Shown here: positions 12,154 to 21,539 of the stretch, piece by piece | How the letters are laid out: every line of letters begins with the position of its first letter | Position numbering within the stretch: position 1 is the first letter of the stretch | From: a virus | Length of the DNA: 36,027 bases | Strand: one strand, 5' to 3' | Virus record (IMG/VR): IMGVR_UViG_3300020468_000027 | Span: 1-36,027 of that record | Position numbers and translations under genes: made by a program | Notes under the pieces: model-generated | The model's database searches: none | Told to the model about the DNA's origin: nothing | The model's input: the letters and a program-made list of their open reading frames with translations, nothing else

Positions 12154-14684
12154 GCTTGGAGAAAGCTGAGTGAAGCACTCCAGGTAACGTTTTTACCCGA
12201 AGATCCTTTTGCTCTTACACGGAAAGTATTGGAAATTATTTCTGCACTTACAGTCCAACCAGAATATGCTAAAGTCCAATTACTGTTCTGATCCGGACTT
12301 AATTCGCCACTTGAAATAGATGTGTTAGCAGTATATGTATTCAATTCATATTCTACTGTATCACTTGCATTGTAACTAGACATTGGATCCCAACTTGATA
12401 CACCTATATCACTTGTACCACTTCTTTGATAATCTATTTTAGTGTTTGTACCCACAATACTAAAGTTACCGCCTGTATTGGTTACCATACCTTCAATTTT
12501 AAATGCTTGTTTTTCACCCGTGGTTGCTACACCTAATGCTTTTACTTCAAAGAACCATGTTTTGTCTGATGGGGGTTCTGGAGTTGTGCCATTAAATTGC
12601 AATATAGTTGCAGTTCCGTCTGTAGTGTTTAACGGATCACTTGGTATACCGCCCATGCTTGATAGGTTAACTGTATTGCTATTGTTTGTTAGAGTTACAG
12701 TTCCGTCTGTACTTGTAATACTCTTAAATGCAAAATTATCTCCAGTCCTTGCACTGAATATTGTAGACCCTGCTCCTAAATTACTGGCTGTAATACTATC
12801 AGTAATTGTTACATCATCTGTGCCTTGTGTGGCTGTAATACCTGTGCCACCTATAATAGTTCTAAATCTTAAATCAGAGCCAAATGTATCTTTAAATATT
12901 TGACTACCAGATCCTACACTTGTGCCTCCAGTAATACCTGTACTGCTTGTAGTGGTTAGCAAAGACTTCCATGTGGTAGTATCACCAAAATATGCTTCAA
13001 TACTATGGCTATCTGAATTATATCTAATCTCACCTATTTCTGTACTTGGTCTTTGAGCAGTAGTTCCTACTGGTATTTTTAGTGCGGCTGTACCTGGTAT
13101 TCTTGTATTGTCTTCTAGTTCTACTTTAATGTTGCCACCAACACCATCACCGTTACTTACTTTAGTTTGACCTGTTACACCTTCAACACTTCTAGCTCTA
13201 CTTACACCGGCATCTTTAACAATTAATCCACTTCCAGTTTCAACATTAAGATTGTTTAAAAATTCAAGTAATGTACTTGTTGCCTGCTGATAATCAGCAA
13301 GTGTACCAGTAGTACTAGTTGCTGGATCTTTCCTAGTGAATACAGTAAGGATATCACTTCTAACTACGATATCATTTTCATTTGTTGACAAAGCTAATTG
13401 AGCCGCTTCACTGCCAACAACATATAAATTACTTCCTGATCCTGCAAAGTTTTGTATAACAGTTGTACCAGATACAGTTGATCCACTTCCGGATACATTA
13501 CTTGTATCAGTTGAAAATCCACCTGCATTATATCCTGGACTATTTGGTGTTTGAGGATCTGCACCTGCACTTTGCTCAGTTGTTCTTTGTTGATGGTTTG
13601 TTGTAAATCCGATTACATTACCGCAGTAATCATAAACAGGAGTTTGTGTATCTATATTTGGAGTTGGATCGTCTGCTTGCATAATAATATCCAAGAGCTC
13701 TTGATCCAATAATAAATGGAAAATATTAGGAAATTCTACAACTTCTTCACCAAATACCCGGTTACCATCTGCATCATATTGGTGTCCTACATTTTGTTGT
13801 GCAGTACTTGAGCCTAGTGAAAACTGTACAGGATATCCGCCTAATCTATCATATAAACTTTTTAGTTGGCTTGTTAGTCTGGCATTACCTGCAATACCAC
13901 CACTTGCTCCATTGTGCATTACACCTATTTGTGCATTACAACCTGGATCACTTTGTGAAAACTGACTACCACCTCTTGCAAAACTACCACCAATATCATT
14001 TTCAAAAGAAATAAGACCTGAAATTTGAGATCCAATACCTTTAACATCGTCAAGTATTGCATCAAGTTCTGATTGTAAAAAACTACCATTTGTTACTTTG
14101 GACATGTTACTGGCTAGATTACCCAGCAAGCCACCATTGAATACGTTTGAATTAAAACCACTAGAACTAATACATGCACACATATCTGCATCAGATATGC
14201 TACCAATAGCATCAGTTATTGACTTGCCCGCTCCTAAAAAACTACCCATTGCACGTTCAAGCATATTTGGGATAGCAATAGGATCTACAGGTTGACTACA
14301 AAAGTTAATCATATTAGCTACGTTTTGTGCTTCAGCTAATACGCCATTTAACCTACCCAATACTTGGTCAAGTTTTGTGTGATCCATAAATGATTCTAAA
14401 TCACCTTGTAGTTCTGTTAAAGCATCATTGAGTTCACTTTGTAAGCCTTGAATACCAAGCAAAGCGCCAATATTACTATGCAAACATAATTGTACGTTAG
14501 GTAATTTTAGTCCATTACCTGCTAGTAATCCACATAGTAGTTCTCTGAGTGTAAAACTGTATTCAGCACTAACAACACCACGTAGAGCATCAGTACCAGC
14601 GGCTTGTGTTCCACTAATATGATGTCTAGTATCTAAGTAATCGTTTGCACTAGATAAACCTTGACTAAAATCTCTGAATGACAT
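12150..14684 (-). CDS. Large structural protein, probable tail fibre or baseplate-associated, 844 aa
   Basis: Residues 1-350 form a helical, Leu-rich domain (FTLRELLCGLLAGNGLKLPN, LGRLNGVLAEAQNVANMI) with several Cys and Gly patches. From about 390 the sequence becomes low-complexity Ser/Thr/Gly, then beta-rich repeats typical of trimeric fibres. PVGTTAQRPSTEIGEIRYNSD, followed by an EAYFGDTTTWKSLL-type motif, is the segment common in phage tail-fibre proteins. The C-terminal 150 residues (SFLQA end) may be a receptor-binding head. It overlaps the stop of the PAAR-like gene by 1 nt, and that neighbour points to the baseplate or tail spike. No chaperone or peptidase domain seen. Confidence 0.7.
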   Translation of the reverse strand: MSFRDFSQGLSSANDYLDTRHHISGTQAAGTDALRGVVSAEYSFTLRELLCGLLAGNGLKLPNVQLCLHSNIGALLGIQGLQSELNDALTELQGDLESFMDHTKLDQVLGRLNGVLAEAQNVANMINFCSQPVDPIAIPNMLERAMGSFLGAGKSITDAIGSISDADMCACISSSGFNSNVFNGGLLGNLASNMSKVTNGSFLQSELDAILDDVKGIGSQISGLISFENDIGGSFARGGSQFSQSDPGCNAQIGVMHNGASGGIAGNARLTSQLKSLYDRLGGYPVQFSLGSSTAQQNVGHQYDADGNRVFGEEVVEFPNIFHLLLDQELLDIIMQADDPTPNIDTQTPVYDYCGNVIGFTTNHQQRTTEQSAGADPQTPNSPGYNAGGFSTDTSNVSGSGSTVSGTTVIQNFAGSGSNLYVVGSEAAQLALSTNENDIVVRSDILTVFTRKDPATSTTGTLADYQQATSTLLEFLNNLNVETGSGLIVKDAGVSRARSVEGVTGQTKVSNGDGVGGNIKVELEDNTRIPGTAALKIPVGTTAQRPSTEIGEIRYNSDSHSIEAYFGDTTTWKSLLTTTSSTGITGGTSVGSGSQIFKDTFGSDLRFRTIIGGTGITATQGTDDVTITDSITASNLGAGSTIFSARTGDNFAFKSITSTDGTVTLTNNSNTVNLSSMGGIPSDPLNTTDGTATILQFNGTTPEPPSDKTWFFEVKALGVATTGEKQAFKIEGMVTNTGGNFSIVGTNTKIDYQRSGTSDIGVSSWDPMSSYNASDTVEYELNTYTANTSISSGELSPDQNSNWTLAYSGWTVSAEIISNTFRVRAKGSSGKNVTWSASLSFLQA

Positions 14685-14986
14685 TAACTTCCTCCGCCTG
14701 CTCTTACATTCGGGCTGGCACTACTTGCATTTGGAGAACAATGAGCGCCTCCCAATGGAGGGCACAAACTATCAGGTGCTGAAGGATCAGCTTGTAGTAT
14801 TACAGGAATATTTCCTGCACGAACTTTTCCAACAGTTTCAGTTGCCTTAAGAGCTCCTGCACCATGCGAATTAGTATCACCTTCAACACTTATAAATCTA
14901 TTGTTAACTCTGACATTTGTGATTCTAGTCACGGTACTTGCACCGCAGGTTCTACTATCTCGTTCTCTGTGTACTGGTCTTACCAT
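14684..14986 (-). CDS. PAAR-like spike-tip protein (T4 gp5.4-like), 100 aa
   Basis: The protein begins MVRPVHRERDSRTCGAS and has repeated short beta elements (VRVNNRFISVEGDTNSHGAG, VGKVRAGNIPVIL) followed by LCPPLGGAHCSP. The Pro- and Gly-rich texture and the His and Cys residues suited to bind a metal fit PAAR proteins, which sharpen the tip of the tail spike. T4 gp5.4 is the same size class. The ATG lies 5 nt from a perfect TATAAATA late box without a ribosome site. The next gene is fibre-like. PAAR repeats are degenerate here, so the call is moderate. Confidence 0.55.
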   Translation of the reverse strand: MVRPVHRERDSRTCGASTVTRITNVRVNNRFISVEGDTNSHGAGALKATETVGKVRAGNIPVILQADPSAPDSLCPPLGGAHCSPNASSASPNVRAGGGS

Positions 14987-14991
14987 ATATG

Positions 14992-14999
14992 TATTTATA
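14992..14999 (-). promoter_or_regulatory. Late promoter box TATAAATA, 5 nt from ATG
   Basis: A perfect T4 late consensus, then CATAT and the ATG at 14986. The best example of the leaderless geometry in this window. Confidence 0.8.
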
Positions 15000-15345
15000 A
15001 GAGGCCAGTGAGCTTCTCTGTATCTGATCGATCTGGCATTGCAATACCAGTAGACCCTTTCATGTATACATCTGCAATACCTTTAGATGGTTTATACATT
15101 GCTACAATTTGATCTTGGCTAACAGTTACAGTATCTGTACTGTGTACATCTAAGCTCATTAGCCACGGAATAAGCATTGCTTGTCCGTTTTGTGGGTTTA
15201 GTGTTAGTACAGTTGGCTTTACAATGTGTAGTGTTTTTTGATTAGTCGCTGAATCAAACTTATCAAATCGTGCTACAACTTCTTCGCCTGTACTTAATTT
15301 TATGCCTAAAATATCATTTTTCTTATAATTGGATGTCACCAACAT
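14995..15345 (-). CDS. Sm-like beta-barrel phage protein, 116 aa
   Basis: The order NDILGIKLSTGEEVVARFDKFD, then LHIVKPTVLTL, then AMLIPWLMSLDVH and QIVAMYKPS suggests five short strands with a G-E-E-V turn, like Sm/LSm folds. Comparable proteins in marine T4-like phages are small and often near the RNR or structural genes. An RNA-binding role like Hfq is possible but unproven; it may be a virion component. It overlaps the glutaredoxin gene by 23 nt, so it is cotranscribed with nrdAB. Confidence 0.5.
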   Translation of the reverse strand: MLVTSNYKKNDILGIKLSTGEEVVARFDKFDSATNQKTLHIVKPTVLTLNPQNGQAMLIPWLMSLDVHSTDTVTVSQDQIVAMYKPSKGIADVYMKGSTGIAMPDRSDTEKLTGLL

Positions 15346-15598
15346 CTATAACTTCTCCCATGAGTTCTTTTATTTTTTGTGGATCCATTCGAACAAGTGC
15401 TTGACCTCCTCCTTCAACTAGTAGTTTTCCGTTATGATAAATCTGAGGCATAGTTCTATGCCCTTCGCTTATTAAAAACTCTCTAGCTTCAGGATTCATA
15501 TCAATGCGTACTTCTGCCCATTCGAATCCGTGTTTAGTAAGCCAATTTTTAGCCATTTCACAATAACCACACAATGGCTTACTATAAACCGTTATCAC
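15323..15598 (-). CDS. grx: Glutaredoxin
   Basis: A 91-residue thioredoxin-fold protein. MITVYSKPLCGYCEMAKNWL carries the CGYC redox pair, the central TMPQIYHNGKLLVEG contains the cis-proline (TMPQ), and the GG turn of the glutathione site follows. It would supply electrons to the class Ia ribonucleotide reductase encoded immediately upstream; its start overlaps the nrdB stop by 4 nt. T4 carries the equivalent NrdC. Identity confident; glutathione or thioredoxin reductase as partner is assumed from the family. Confidence 0.92.
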   Translation of the reverse strand: MITVYSKPLCGYCEMAKNWLTKHGFEWAEVRIDMNPEAREFLISEGHRTMPQIYHNGKLLVEGGGQALVRMDPQKIKELMGEVIDVGDIQL

Positions 15599-16722
15599 AG
15601 TTTTATTCCAGCAAATGTGCTACCATTGACATCTTGTTTTGTCCCGCCAATTACATAGCTGGAAATCTCTGTTTCCTGTGGTGCTACTTGTACTTCTGCA
15701 CCTGCAATCCATTTTTGTGTCCATGGAAGAGTATTGCCAACACCTTTGTATGGGCTTGGTAGTCCTACCGCAATCATACGTTTATTAGCTGTCCATTCAA
15801 CATATTCACCTAATAGTTGTGCATTTAGTCCAATCATTGATCCGTCTTTGAACAAATAATCTGCCCAAGCCTTTTCTTGGTCTACTGCATCAACAAACAG
15901 TTGCACCATTTCGTCCTGAGTTTCTTCTTGGATACGAGCAAAGTCAGGATCATCTTTGGGCATCAGTTTTAATAGCGTCTGGGTACTACCCAAATGCACA
16001 TTCTCATCTCTACAAATAAGTTTAATAATTTTAGCATTGCCTTCCATCTTCTTAAGTTCAGCAAATGCCCAACTACATGCAAAGCTCACATAGAATCTAA
16101 CACCTTCTAAAATGTTAACACTCATCATTGCTTTCCATATAAGTTTTTTAAGTTCGTACAAGTCAACTTTAATTTTTTTACCATTTACAGTATGTGTACC
16201 TTCACCTAACAAGTTATACCAACTGCCCATTTCAATAAGGTCATCATAGTGTTTGCTAATATCTCCAGCACAGTCTACAATTTCTTGTATATCCATCATT
16301 TCATCAAATATAATACTTGGATTAGAATACACATTTCTAATAATATGTGTGTAACTGCGACTGTGAATAGTTTCATTAAAAGTCCATGTAGTTACCCAGT
16401 TTTCTAGTTCAGGTAAACTTACAAGTGGATTGAAGCTGTCAGCTGGAGCTCTACCTTGCACACTATCCAATAGTATCTGTCGTTTCAAGTTACTGGTAAA
16501 GATATGTTGTTCGTGGTCTGTTAATTCCTTAAAATCTTTAGCATCACGCAACACATCTACTTCTTCTGGTCTCCAAAAGAATCCTAACTGCTTATCAGTT
16601 AGCTTATCAAATTGTCGATACTTTAGTGTATCATACCTCTGGATGTCTACCCCACCATTGGGATCCAAAAACATCAAACTTTCGAGGTGCTTGTTCCTAG
16701 CTTTCGCATTTAATACTGACAT
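15595..16722 (-). CDS. nrdB: Ribonucleotide reductase class Ia, beta subunit
   Basis: The 375-residue protein follows E. coli NrdB. Iron ligands are present: Asp in LLDSVQGR, Glu and His in NETIHSRSYTHI, a second Glu in ILEGVRFY, and Glu and His in CRDENVHLGS. The radical Tyr is the Y of SRSYTHI. The dinuclear iron centre and tyrosyl radical start catalysis in NrdA. The C-terminal tail (GSTFAGIKL) is the part that docks with the alpha subunit. It lies 15 nt after nrdA and overlaps the glutaredoxin gene, so the three form one unit. It converts ribonucleotides to deoxyribonucleotides for phage DNA synthesis. Confidence 0.96.
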   Translation of the reverse strand: MSVLNAKARNKHLESLMFLDPNGGVDIQRYDTLKYRQFDKLTDKQLGFFWRPEEVDVLRDAKDFKELTDHEQHIFTSNLKRQILLDSVQGRAPADSFNPLVSLPELENWVTTWTFNETIHSRSYTHIIRNVYSNPSIIFDEMMDIQEIVDCAGDISKHYDDLIEMGSWYNLLGEGTHTVNGKKIKVDLYELKKLIWKAMMSVNILEGVRFYVSFACSWAFAELKKMEGNAKIIKLICRDENVHLGSTQTLLKLMPKDDPDFARIQEETQDEMVQLFVDAVDQEKAWADYLFKDGSMIGLNAQLLGEYVEWTANKRMIAVGLPSPYKGVGNTLPWTQKWIAGAEVQVAPQETEISSYVIGGTKQDVNGSTFAGIKL

Positions 16723-16737
16723 TTCTCTCTTTCTATC

Positions 16738-19041
16738 TTAAATTACACAACTCTCACAGTCTTCTTCTGTGATATCTTCTTCAGGTACAACAATATTAGT
16801 TGATTCTGCTAATTTGTCAACATCTAATTCGCCTTGTCCATCATAGGTGTTGAAATAATATAACTGTTTACCACCATACTTGTAAAAGATCATTAAGTGT
16901 CTTAGCATCTCACTCATGCTAATTTTTTCATCTTCATAAAACACAGGATTGTAACTTGTGTTTACACTTATGCCTTGGTCAATATACTTTTGTAATACTG
17001 CCATAATTTTTAAATATCCCTCTGGGCTTCTCTGATCCCAAAGTAATTCATACTTGTTTTTTAATTTGTGTATTCTTGGAACCACTTGTTTAAGCACACC
17101 ATGTTTGCTTTGTTTAACACTTACAAGACTGCGAGGTGGTTCAATACCATTTGTAGCATTACTAATTTGTGCAGATGTTTCAGCAGGCATTAGTGCCATC
17201 AGTGTGCTATTTCTAATACCATTTGCTTTGAGCTGATCTCTTAGTTCTCTCCAAGGCATACGTTCTTTGTGTGGTACTAGTTCGTCTACATCTTGCTTGT
17301 ATGTCTGATTAGGAGTAAGTCCATTATGGTATTTGGTTTGGTCACTCCATAAACATGCACCTTGTTCTTCAGCCAAATCTGCACTTGCTTTGATAAGATA
17401 ATAACTCCATGCTTCAGCAAATGTATCTATCATTTCCAAATCAGGCTGTGTGTAAGACATATCATTTTTAGCCATCCAATATGCTAAATTAATAATACCA
17501 ACACCTAGTGGGCGTCTACCATCTGTTGCATTTTTTGCCGCTTTTACAGGATAGTCCTGATATGTGAGTAGTGCATCAAGTCCTCTAACTGCTAGTTCAC
17601 ATGGCTTTGCAAACTCTTTAGGTTTTTTAATTTTACCCCAATTAATAGCACTTAATGTACACAATGCAATTTCACCTTCCTCATCATTGAAATCATTTAA
17701 TGGTTTAGTAGGTAAATCAATCTCTGCACATAAATTACTCTGTCTAATTGGTGCTACTTCTTCTAAGAAACTACTGTGACTGTTTGCATTGTCTACATTT
17801 TGTAAGTATATTCTTCCTGTATTTTTGCGTTCTTCCATAAACATACTGAACAATTCTGTAGCACTAATAGTTTTCTTGCGTAGTCTTGTGTTACGTTCTG
17901 CACGTTCGTATAGTTCTTTAAACTTGTCTTGGTCTGAGAAAAATGCTTCGTACAAACCAGGAACATCGCTAGGAGAGAACAAAGTAATCTCACCATTGCT
18001 GATTAATCTTTCATAAAACAGTTTATTGAATTGCACTCCGTAGTCCATGTGACGTACACGATTATCATCTGTGCCTTTGTTGTTCTTTAACACCAATAAA
18101 TCTTCAACTTCATAATGCCATATTGGATAATATAGTGTTGCCGCACCATTGCGTACACCACCTTGGCTACAACTTCTTGTAGCACTCTGAAACATTTTAT
18201 AAAACGGAATTACTCCTGTGTGATAGGCGTCACCTTTACGGATGGGACTTCCGAGAGCCCTAATACTTCCTGCTCCGATTCCAATTCCAGCTTTAGCGGA
18301 GACATATTTAACAATGCTACTAGTAGTAGCGTTAATGCTATCCAAACTATCATCGCTCTCAATGAGGACACAGCTCGAGAATTGACGTTGCGGAGTTCTA
18401 ACGCCAGCCATAACAGGAGTAGGTAAGCTAATATAAAAAAGTGAAATAGCGTCATAATAATCCTTTACCCATTGCAATCTAGTATCTCTCGGATATTCAG
18501 CAAATAATGTAGCTGAGATCAGCATATACGCCATTTGTGGAGTTTCTTTGATTATATTTGTTACACGATTTTGTACAAGATACTTGCCTCTCCATTGTTC
18601 CATGGCGGCATAAGTCATACTCTCATCACGTTCGTGCTTTAAATGTGAATTTAATTCATCCCATTCTTGTTCTGTATATTTTTCTAATAGAAGCGAATCA
18701 TAAAATCCTTCTTCTACATTTGTCTTAATTAAATCTAGTACATGCCATGGCTCAAATTGACCATAAACCATTTTACGCAGATGATAACAAATCAATCGAC
18801 CTGCTACCCATTGGTAATTAGGTTGTTCTTCACTAATTAAATCTGCCGCACTTTTAATGAGTGTTTCTTGAATCTCACTACTGGTAATACCACTATAAAA
18901 TTGTAAACTGCTTTTTATCTCTACTTCGCTTGCACTAACACCGTTTATATTTTCACATGCATAAAAAACTACCTTGTGTAACTTTTCCAAGTCTAGTGTA
19001 TCTTTATTACCGTCTCGTTTGATTATTTGTATTTCACTCAT
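16738..19041 (-). CDS. nrdA: Ribonucleotide reductase class Ia, alpha subunit
   Basis: At 767 residues it has an N-terminal ATP-cone (about 3-90, IIKRDGNKDTLDLEKLHKVV onward). The catalytic barrel follows with FSSCVLIESDDSLDSI (redox Cys), NLCAEIDLPT (radical Cys and Glu) and YFNTYDGQ near the end (radical-transfer tyrosines). The C-terminal CESCVI provides the shuttling Cys pair that accepts electrons from glutaredoxin. The start MSEIQ at 19041 is preferred over a Met 5 codons earlier because GAAGGAAAC lies just upstream. The intact ATP-cone predicts dATP feedback, unlike some phage enzymes that have lost it. First gene of the nrdA-nrdB-grx unit. Confidence 0.96.
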   Translation of the reverse strand: MSEIQIIKRDGNKDTLDLEKLHKVVFYACENINGVSASEVEIKSSLQFYSGITSSEIQETLIKSAADLISEEQPNYQWVAGRLICYHLRKMVYGQFEPWHVLDLIKTNVEEGFYDSLLLEKYTEQEWDELNSHLKHERDESMTYAAMEQWRGKYLVQNRVTNIIKETPQMAYMLISATLFAEYPRDTRLQWVKDYYDAISLFYISLPTPVMAGVRTPQRQFSSCVLIESDDSLDSINATTSSIVKYVSAKAGIGIGAGSIRALGSPIRKGDAYHTGVIPFYKMFQSATRSCSQGGVRNGAATLYYPIWHYEVEDLLVLKNNKGTDDNRVRHMDYGVQFNKLFYERLISNGEITLFSPSDVPGLYEAFFSDQDKFKELYERAERNTRLRKKTISATELFSMFMEERKNTGRIYLQNVDNANSHSSFLEEVAPIRQSNLCAEIDLPTKPLNDFNDEEGEIALCTLSAINWGKIKKPKEFAKPCELAVRGLDALLTYQDYPVKAAKNATDGRRPLGVGIINLAYWMAKNDMSYTQPDLEMIDTFAEAWSYYLIKASADLAEEQGACLWSDQTKYHNGLTPNQTYKQDVDELVPHKERMPWRELRDQLKANGIRNSTLMALMPAETSAQISNATNGIEPPRSLVSVKQSKHGVLKQVVPRIHKLKNKYELLWDQRSPEGYLKIMAVLQKYIDQGISVNTSYNPVFYEDEKISMSEMLRHLMIFYKYGGKQLYYFNTYDGQGELDVDKLAESTNIVVPEEDITEEDCESCVI

Positions 19042-19094
19042 TATTGTTTCCTTCATCTATCTTGTACTTATTAGTATCTGCTACAGGTTATGTA

Positions 19095-19547
19095 TCAGTT
19101 TTTTATTACATCCGCAATATTTTTACGAAAGCTAATAGACACATTTTTGGTAGGTAGTGTACTTATCGCTCCGTAACTGTAGTTAAGCAGATACTTATTA
19201 TTAATCATTACACATAATCTTTGTATACTGTTTTGTCTATCGGTGACATATAATAACTCATTTGGAATATCTTCGTTAGCATAATATATAGTATAACTCA
19301 TACCTAGTGCAAGACTATTCTCACAAAAATTTCCACTGTGTAGCATTTCCCATGGCGTTGGCCATGTACTACTTTCAACTGGGTCAATGGTCATACTACT
19401 AATTGGTGCCATTTTCCACCAGTCTATAACTGTTTCACAAACATCGATTACGATATCTGTGTTTAAACCGTTACGAAATTGCCGCCAACGGTTAAGTCGG
19501 GTGCTTGGCGATTCAAACCAAGCCTGCTGTATTAATTGCTGTTCCAC
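19095..19547 (-). CDS. Conserved marine T4-like phage protein, 150 aa
   Basis: The frame opens with GTG at 19547, overlapping the end of the preceding gene by 16 nt. The pattern RLNRWRQFRNGL, VIDWWKMAPI, STWPTPWEMLHSGNFCENSLALGMSYTIYY is familiar from T4-like marine phages, where it has no assigned function. The PTPWE and FC residues look conserved enough for an active or binding site, but none is known. It precedes nrdA in the same direction. No clear ribosome site for the GTG, so translation may depend on coupling. Confidence 0.65.
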   Translation of the reverse strand: MEQQLIQQAWFESPSTRLNRWRQFRNGLNTDIVIDVCETVIDWWKMAPISSMTIDPVESSTWPTPWEMLHSGNFCENSLALGMSYTIYYANEDIPNELLYVTDRQNSIQRLCVMINNKYLLNYSYGAISTLPTKNVSISFRKNIADVIKN

Positions 19548-20191
19548 AATTGATATGTATACTTGAATTTCGTTATAAGGTTATCTGCATCGTCATACAA
19601 TAGTTTCATAGTATTTGCTGAAGCAATATCTACACTAAATGTAATTCCTACTGCGGCTGTTTCTGTATAATTATCGGCGATGGTGCTAGTACTTGCACTG
19701 ATATCTGTTCCAAATCGAAGTTGTCCTATCCTAATACCATTAGAGCTTTCTAATGTGTAGTCCATTACAACAACATTATACAATGATGTATCGATTTGAA
19801 ATCCAGTATCAGCCGCCGCACCATTGGCTGGTAAACTAATGACACTAGGCAGTGTTTCATCACTTCTAATCTCTAGTTCACTGTTGAATCCAACGGTAAT
19901 AACACCAGTCGGAGCACTGGCAAATGTCAGTGTAGTTCCACTAATGGTATAGTTAGCAGTATTTTGTGCTACACCATCAACAAATACCGTACTTATAATT
20001 GGTTTACTCATTGATAATGGAAGTGTAAATCCAACGAATACGCCATTTCCTGTACCTACATTTTTAGTATCATTTCCGATGAACAAACGCCTAACGTCTT
20101 TTGCATACCCAAGTTCACCTGGATCTAATACTGGTAAGTCAGCAAGATTGCCTTGTCTAACTCTAATTTTACTGATTCTTGTATCTGCCAT
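19532..20191 (-). CDS. Tail-fibre-like structural protein, 219 aa
   Basis: The N-terminus ADTRISKIRVRQGNLADLPVLDPGELGYAKDVRRLFIGN is the repeat found at the start of many phage fibre proteins (R-x-R-x-G, L-P-x-L, GELGY, RLFIGN). The rest is beta-rich with Thr, Ser and Gly (FTLPLSMSKPIISTVFVDGV, TFASAPTGVITVGF). It is likely a fibre or a fibre attachment module. AGGAGT precedes the ATG by 7 nt and an ATAAATA late box lies 18 nt upstream, so it has a normal leader. Confidence 0.75.
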   Translation of the reverse strand: MADTRISKIRVRQGNLADLPVLDPGELGYAKDVRRLFIGNDTKNVGTGNGVFVGFTLPLSMSKPIISTVFVDGVAQNTANYTISGTTLTFASAPTGVITVGFNSELEIRSDETLPSVISLPANGAAADTGFQIDTSLYNVVVMDYTLESSNGIRIGQLRFGTDISASTSTIADNYTETAAVGITFSVDIASANTMKLLYDDADNLITKFKYTYQLWNSN

Positions 20192-20209
20192 TTCTTACTC
20201 CTGATACAG

Positions 20210-20216
20210 TATTTAT
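20210..20216 (-). promoter_or_regulatory. Late promoter box ATAAATA for the fibre-like gene
   Basis: It overlaps the stop codon of the exonuclease gene. The 18-nt gap to the ATG contains AGGAGT, so this is a late promoter with a conventional short leader. Confidence 0.65.
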
Positions 20217-20887
20217 GACAAGTTGTAGAACTCTTCAACTCTTCGTGCCCACTTTTCTGTCCATGACTCAAATTCTTCTGGGCTTACTTCAAACAGTTGA
20301 AACTCGCATTCTCTACTGCACATAAAAATTGCCGCTCTGTTAATTTTTGTTTCGAATATTTCATTGTGTGCCATACCATATGCCGCGGCTTGCATAAAGT
20401 AGTCATCAATCCATTCACGTTTTTTAGGTTTGTTTGTTTGCTTGAAATCCATAATGTGTGGTTCACCTTTGTACACGCCAACTAAATCAGTTGTGCCTGC
20501 ATACAGTTGTGGATAACACAAGTTAACTTCACTACCCCACACTTCGTCTATATCAGCTTCGATGTTTTGTTTTACAGTATCAGCCATCATTTTAGCTTGC
20601 AAGATACTGTCGCCTGTATACTCTTGATTCTTTACCCAATGCTCCAATATGTTGTGCATGATAGTGCCAACATTGGCGGCTTCGGTAACTATTCTTTGAG
20701 CATTTTCGGGCCCAACCCTCTTCTTCCAACGGTTGAGGGCTTCTCTTTTTTCCTTGGGCTTGGTCTTATCCAGTATAGTGGTGACACTAGGAACCGGATC
20801 GCCATAAGGATTTTCATATAAACGTTTTCCATTTACGCTCTTTCTCTTAAATTCTTTGTAAGGATAGGGTGTGGTGATATTCAACAT
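20213..20887 (-). CDS. RecB/Cas4-like PD-(D/E)XK exonuclease, 224 aa
   Basis: The nuclease core is GTIMHNILEHWV (catalytic-site His region, about 74), LYAGTTDLVGVYKGEPHIMDFKQTN (D and D-x-K, about 128-152) and YFMQAAAYGMAHNE (QxxxY motif, about 163). These are the hallmarks of RecB-family nucleases, here in the single-domain form seen in T4-like marine phages, probably for degradation of host DNA or recombination-linked replication. The ATG follows a sigma70 -10 box by 6 nt with no ribosome site, so an early leaderless message is predicted. Confidence 0.85.
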   Translation of the reverse strand: MLNITTPYPYKEFKRKSVNGKRLYENPYGDPVPSVTTILDKTKPKEKREALNRWKKRVGPENAQRIVTEAANVGTIMHNILEHWVKNQEYTGDSILQAKMMADTVKQNIEADIDEVWGSEVNLCYPQLYAGTTDLVGVYKGEPHIMDFKQTNKPKKREWIDDYFMQAAAYGMAHNEIFETKINRAAIFMCSRECEFQLFEVSPEEFESWTEKWARRVEEFYNLS

Positions 20888-20893
20888 ACACTA

Positions 20894-20922
20894 AATTTAA
20901 CAGAAATCTAGTTTAGTGTCAA
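20894..20922 (-). promoter_or_regulatory. Sigma70-type promoter whose +1 falls on the exonuclease ATG
   Basis: TTGACA (20917-20922), 17 bp, TAAATT (20894-20899), then 6 nt and the ATG at 20887. It overlaps the stop codon region of the upstream gene. Confidence 0.75.
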
Positions 20923-21539
20923 TAGCTAATCGCCCACTTGAACGTTTTATTTGTGCTTGTATTTTTAATACGTTGAATAGTGTAGCCTAAATTTTGGAAG
21001 TATAATACAACTTGATTCATCTGATCTGTTTTTGGTCTGTCAGCAGTATTTCCTTCCCATACATTAAAATAATCAACACTTGTAGGATTTGTTGCTGTAT
21101 TAGTGGCGGCAGTCAATCCTAAGTCAGTATTAGCTGTACCTGTTCCTATTACAAAAGTCCAGGTTGTTGTTTGGCTACATGTAAATGTTAAAACAAGATT
21201 ATCACTAGCATTTTTACTAGCTACTACACCTGTTATACTAGCATCGTTTATATCAGCTATAACTGCATTTAAATTTGTTCCACTAGTTCCTAGTGTAACA
21301 GTCACTCCATCTATTATTACATCAGGTGTACCTGTTATTGTTGGATTTGCAACACTACCAGTAACAATAATATCAGGAGTACTTTCAGTCATTGTAGTTC
21401 CATCTGTAACATTTGTTTCATAAAGTCCATTACCAGCATCTGTAATTACTTGTTTCATAAGGGCTTGTGTTTCATTGAATATAGTAAGATCAGCCCTAGC
21501 CATTAGTCTTGCTTCAGTTTTGTTTATACTATAACTCAT
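20919..21539 (-). CDS. Structural protein, beta-rich, 206 aa
   Basis: A helical N-terminus (SYSINKTEARLMARADLTIFNETQAL) is followed by Thr-, Gly- and Val-rich strands with repeats (TPDIIVTGS, TPDVIIDGVTVTLG), and the protein closes with MNQVVLYFQNLGYTIQRI. This profile suits a virion or fibre-associated protein, perhaps an accessory head or tail protein with an immunoglobulin-like domain. Its start overlaps the stop of the 104-residue gene by 4 nt. No named family. Confidence 0.55.
   Translation of the reverse strand: MSYSINKTEARLMARADLTIFNETQALMKQVITDAGNGLYETNVTDGTTMTESTPDIIVTGSVANPTITGTPDVIIDGVTVTLGTSGTNLNAVIADINDASITGVVASKNASDNLVLTFTCSQTTTWTFVIGTGTANTDLGLTAATNTATNPTSVDYFNVWEGNTADRPKTDQMNQVVLYFQNLGYTIQRIKNTSTNKTFKWAISY

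Noticed and set aside
12442-12903. Plus-strand frame of 153 codons
   Set aside because: Antisense to the fibre-like gene, hydrophobic Val/Pro-rich shadow without start signals.
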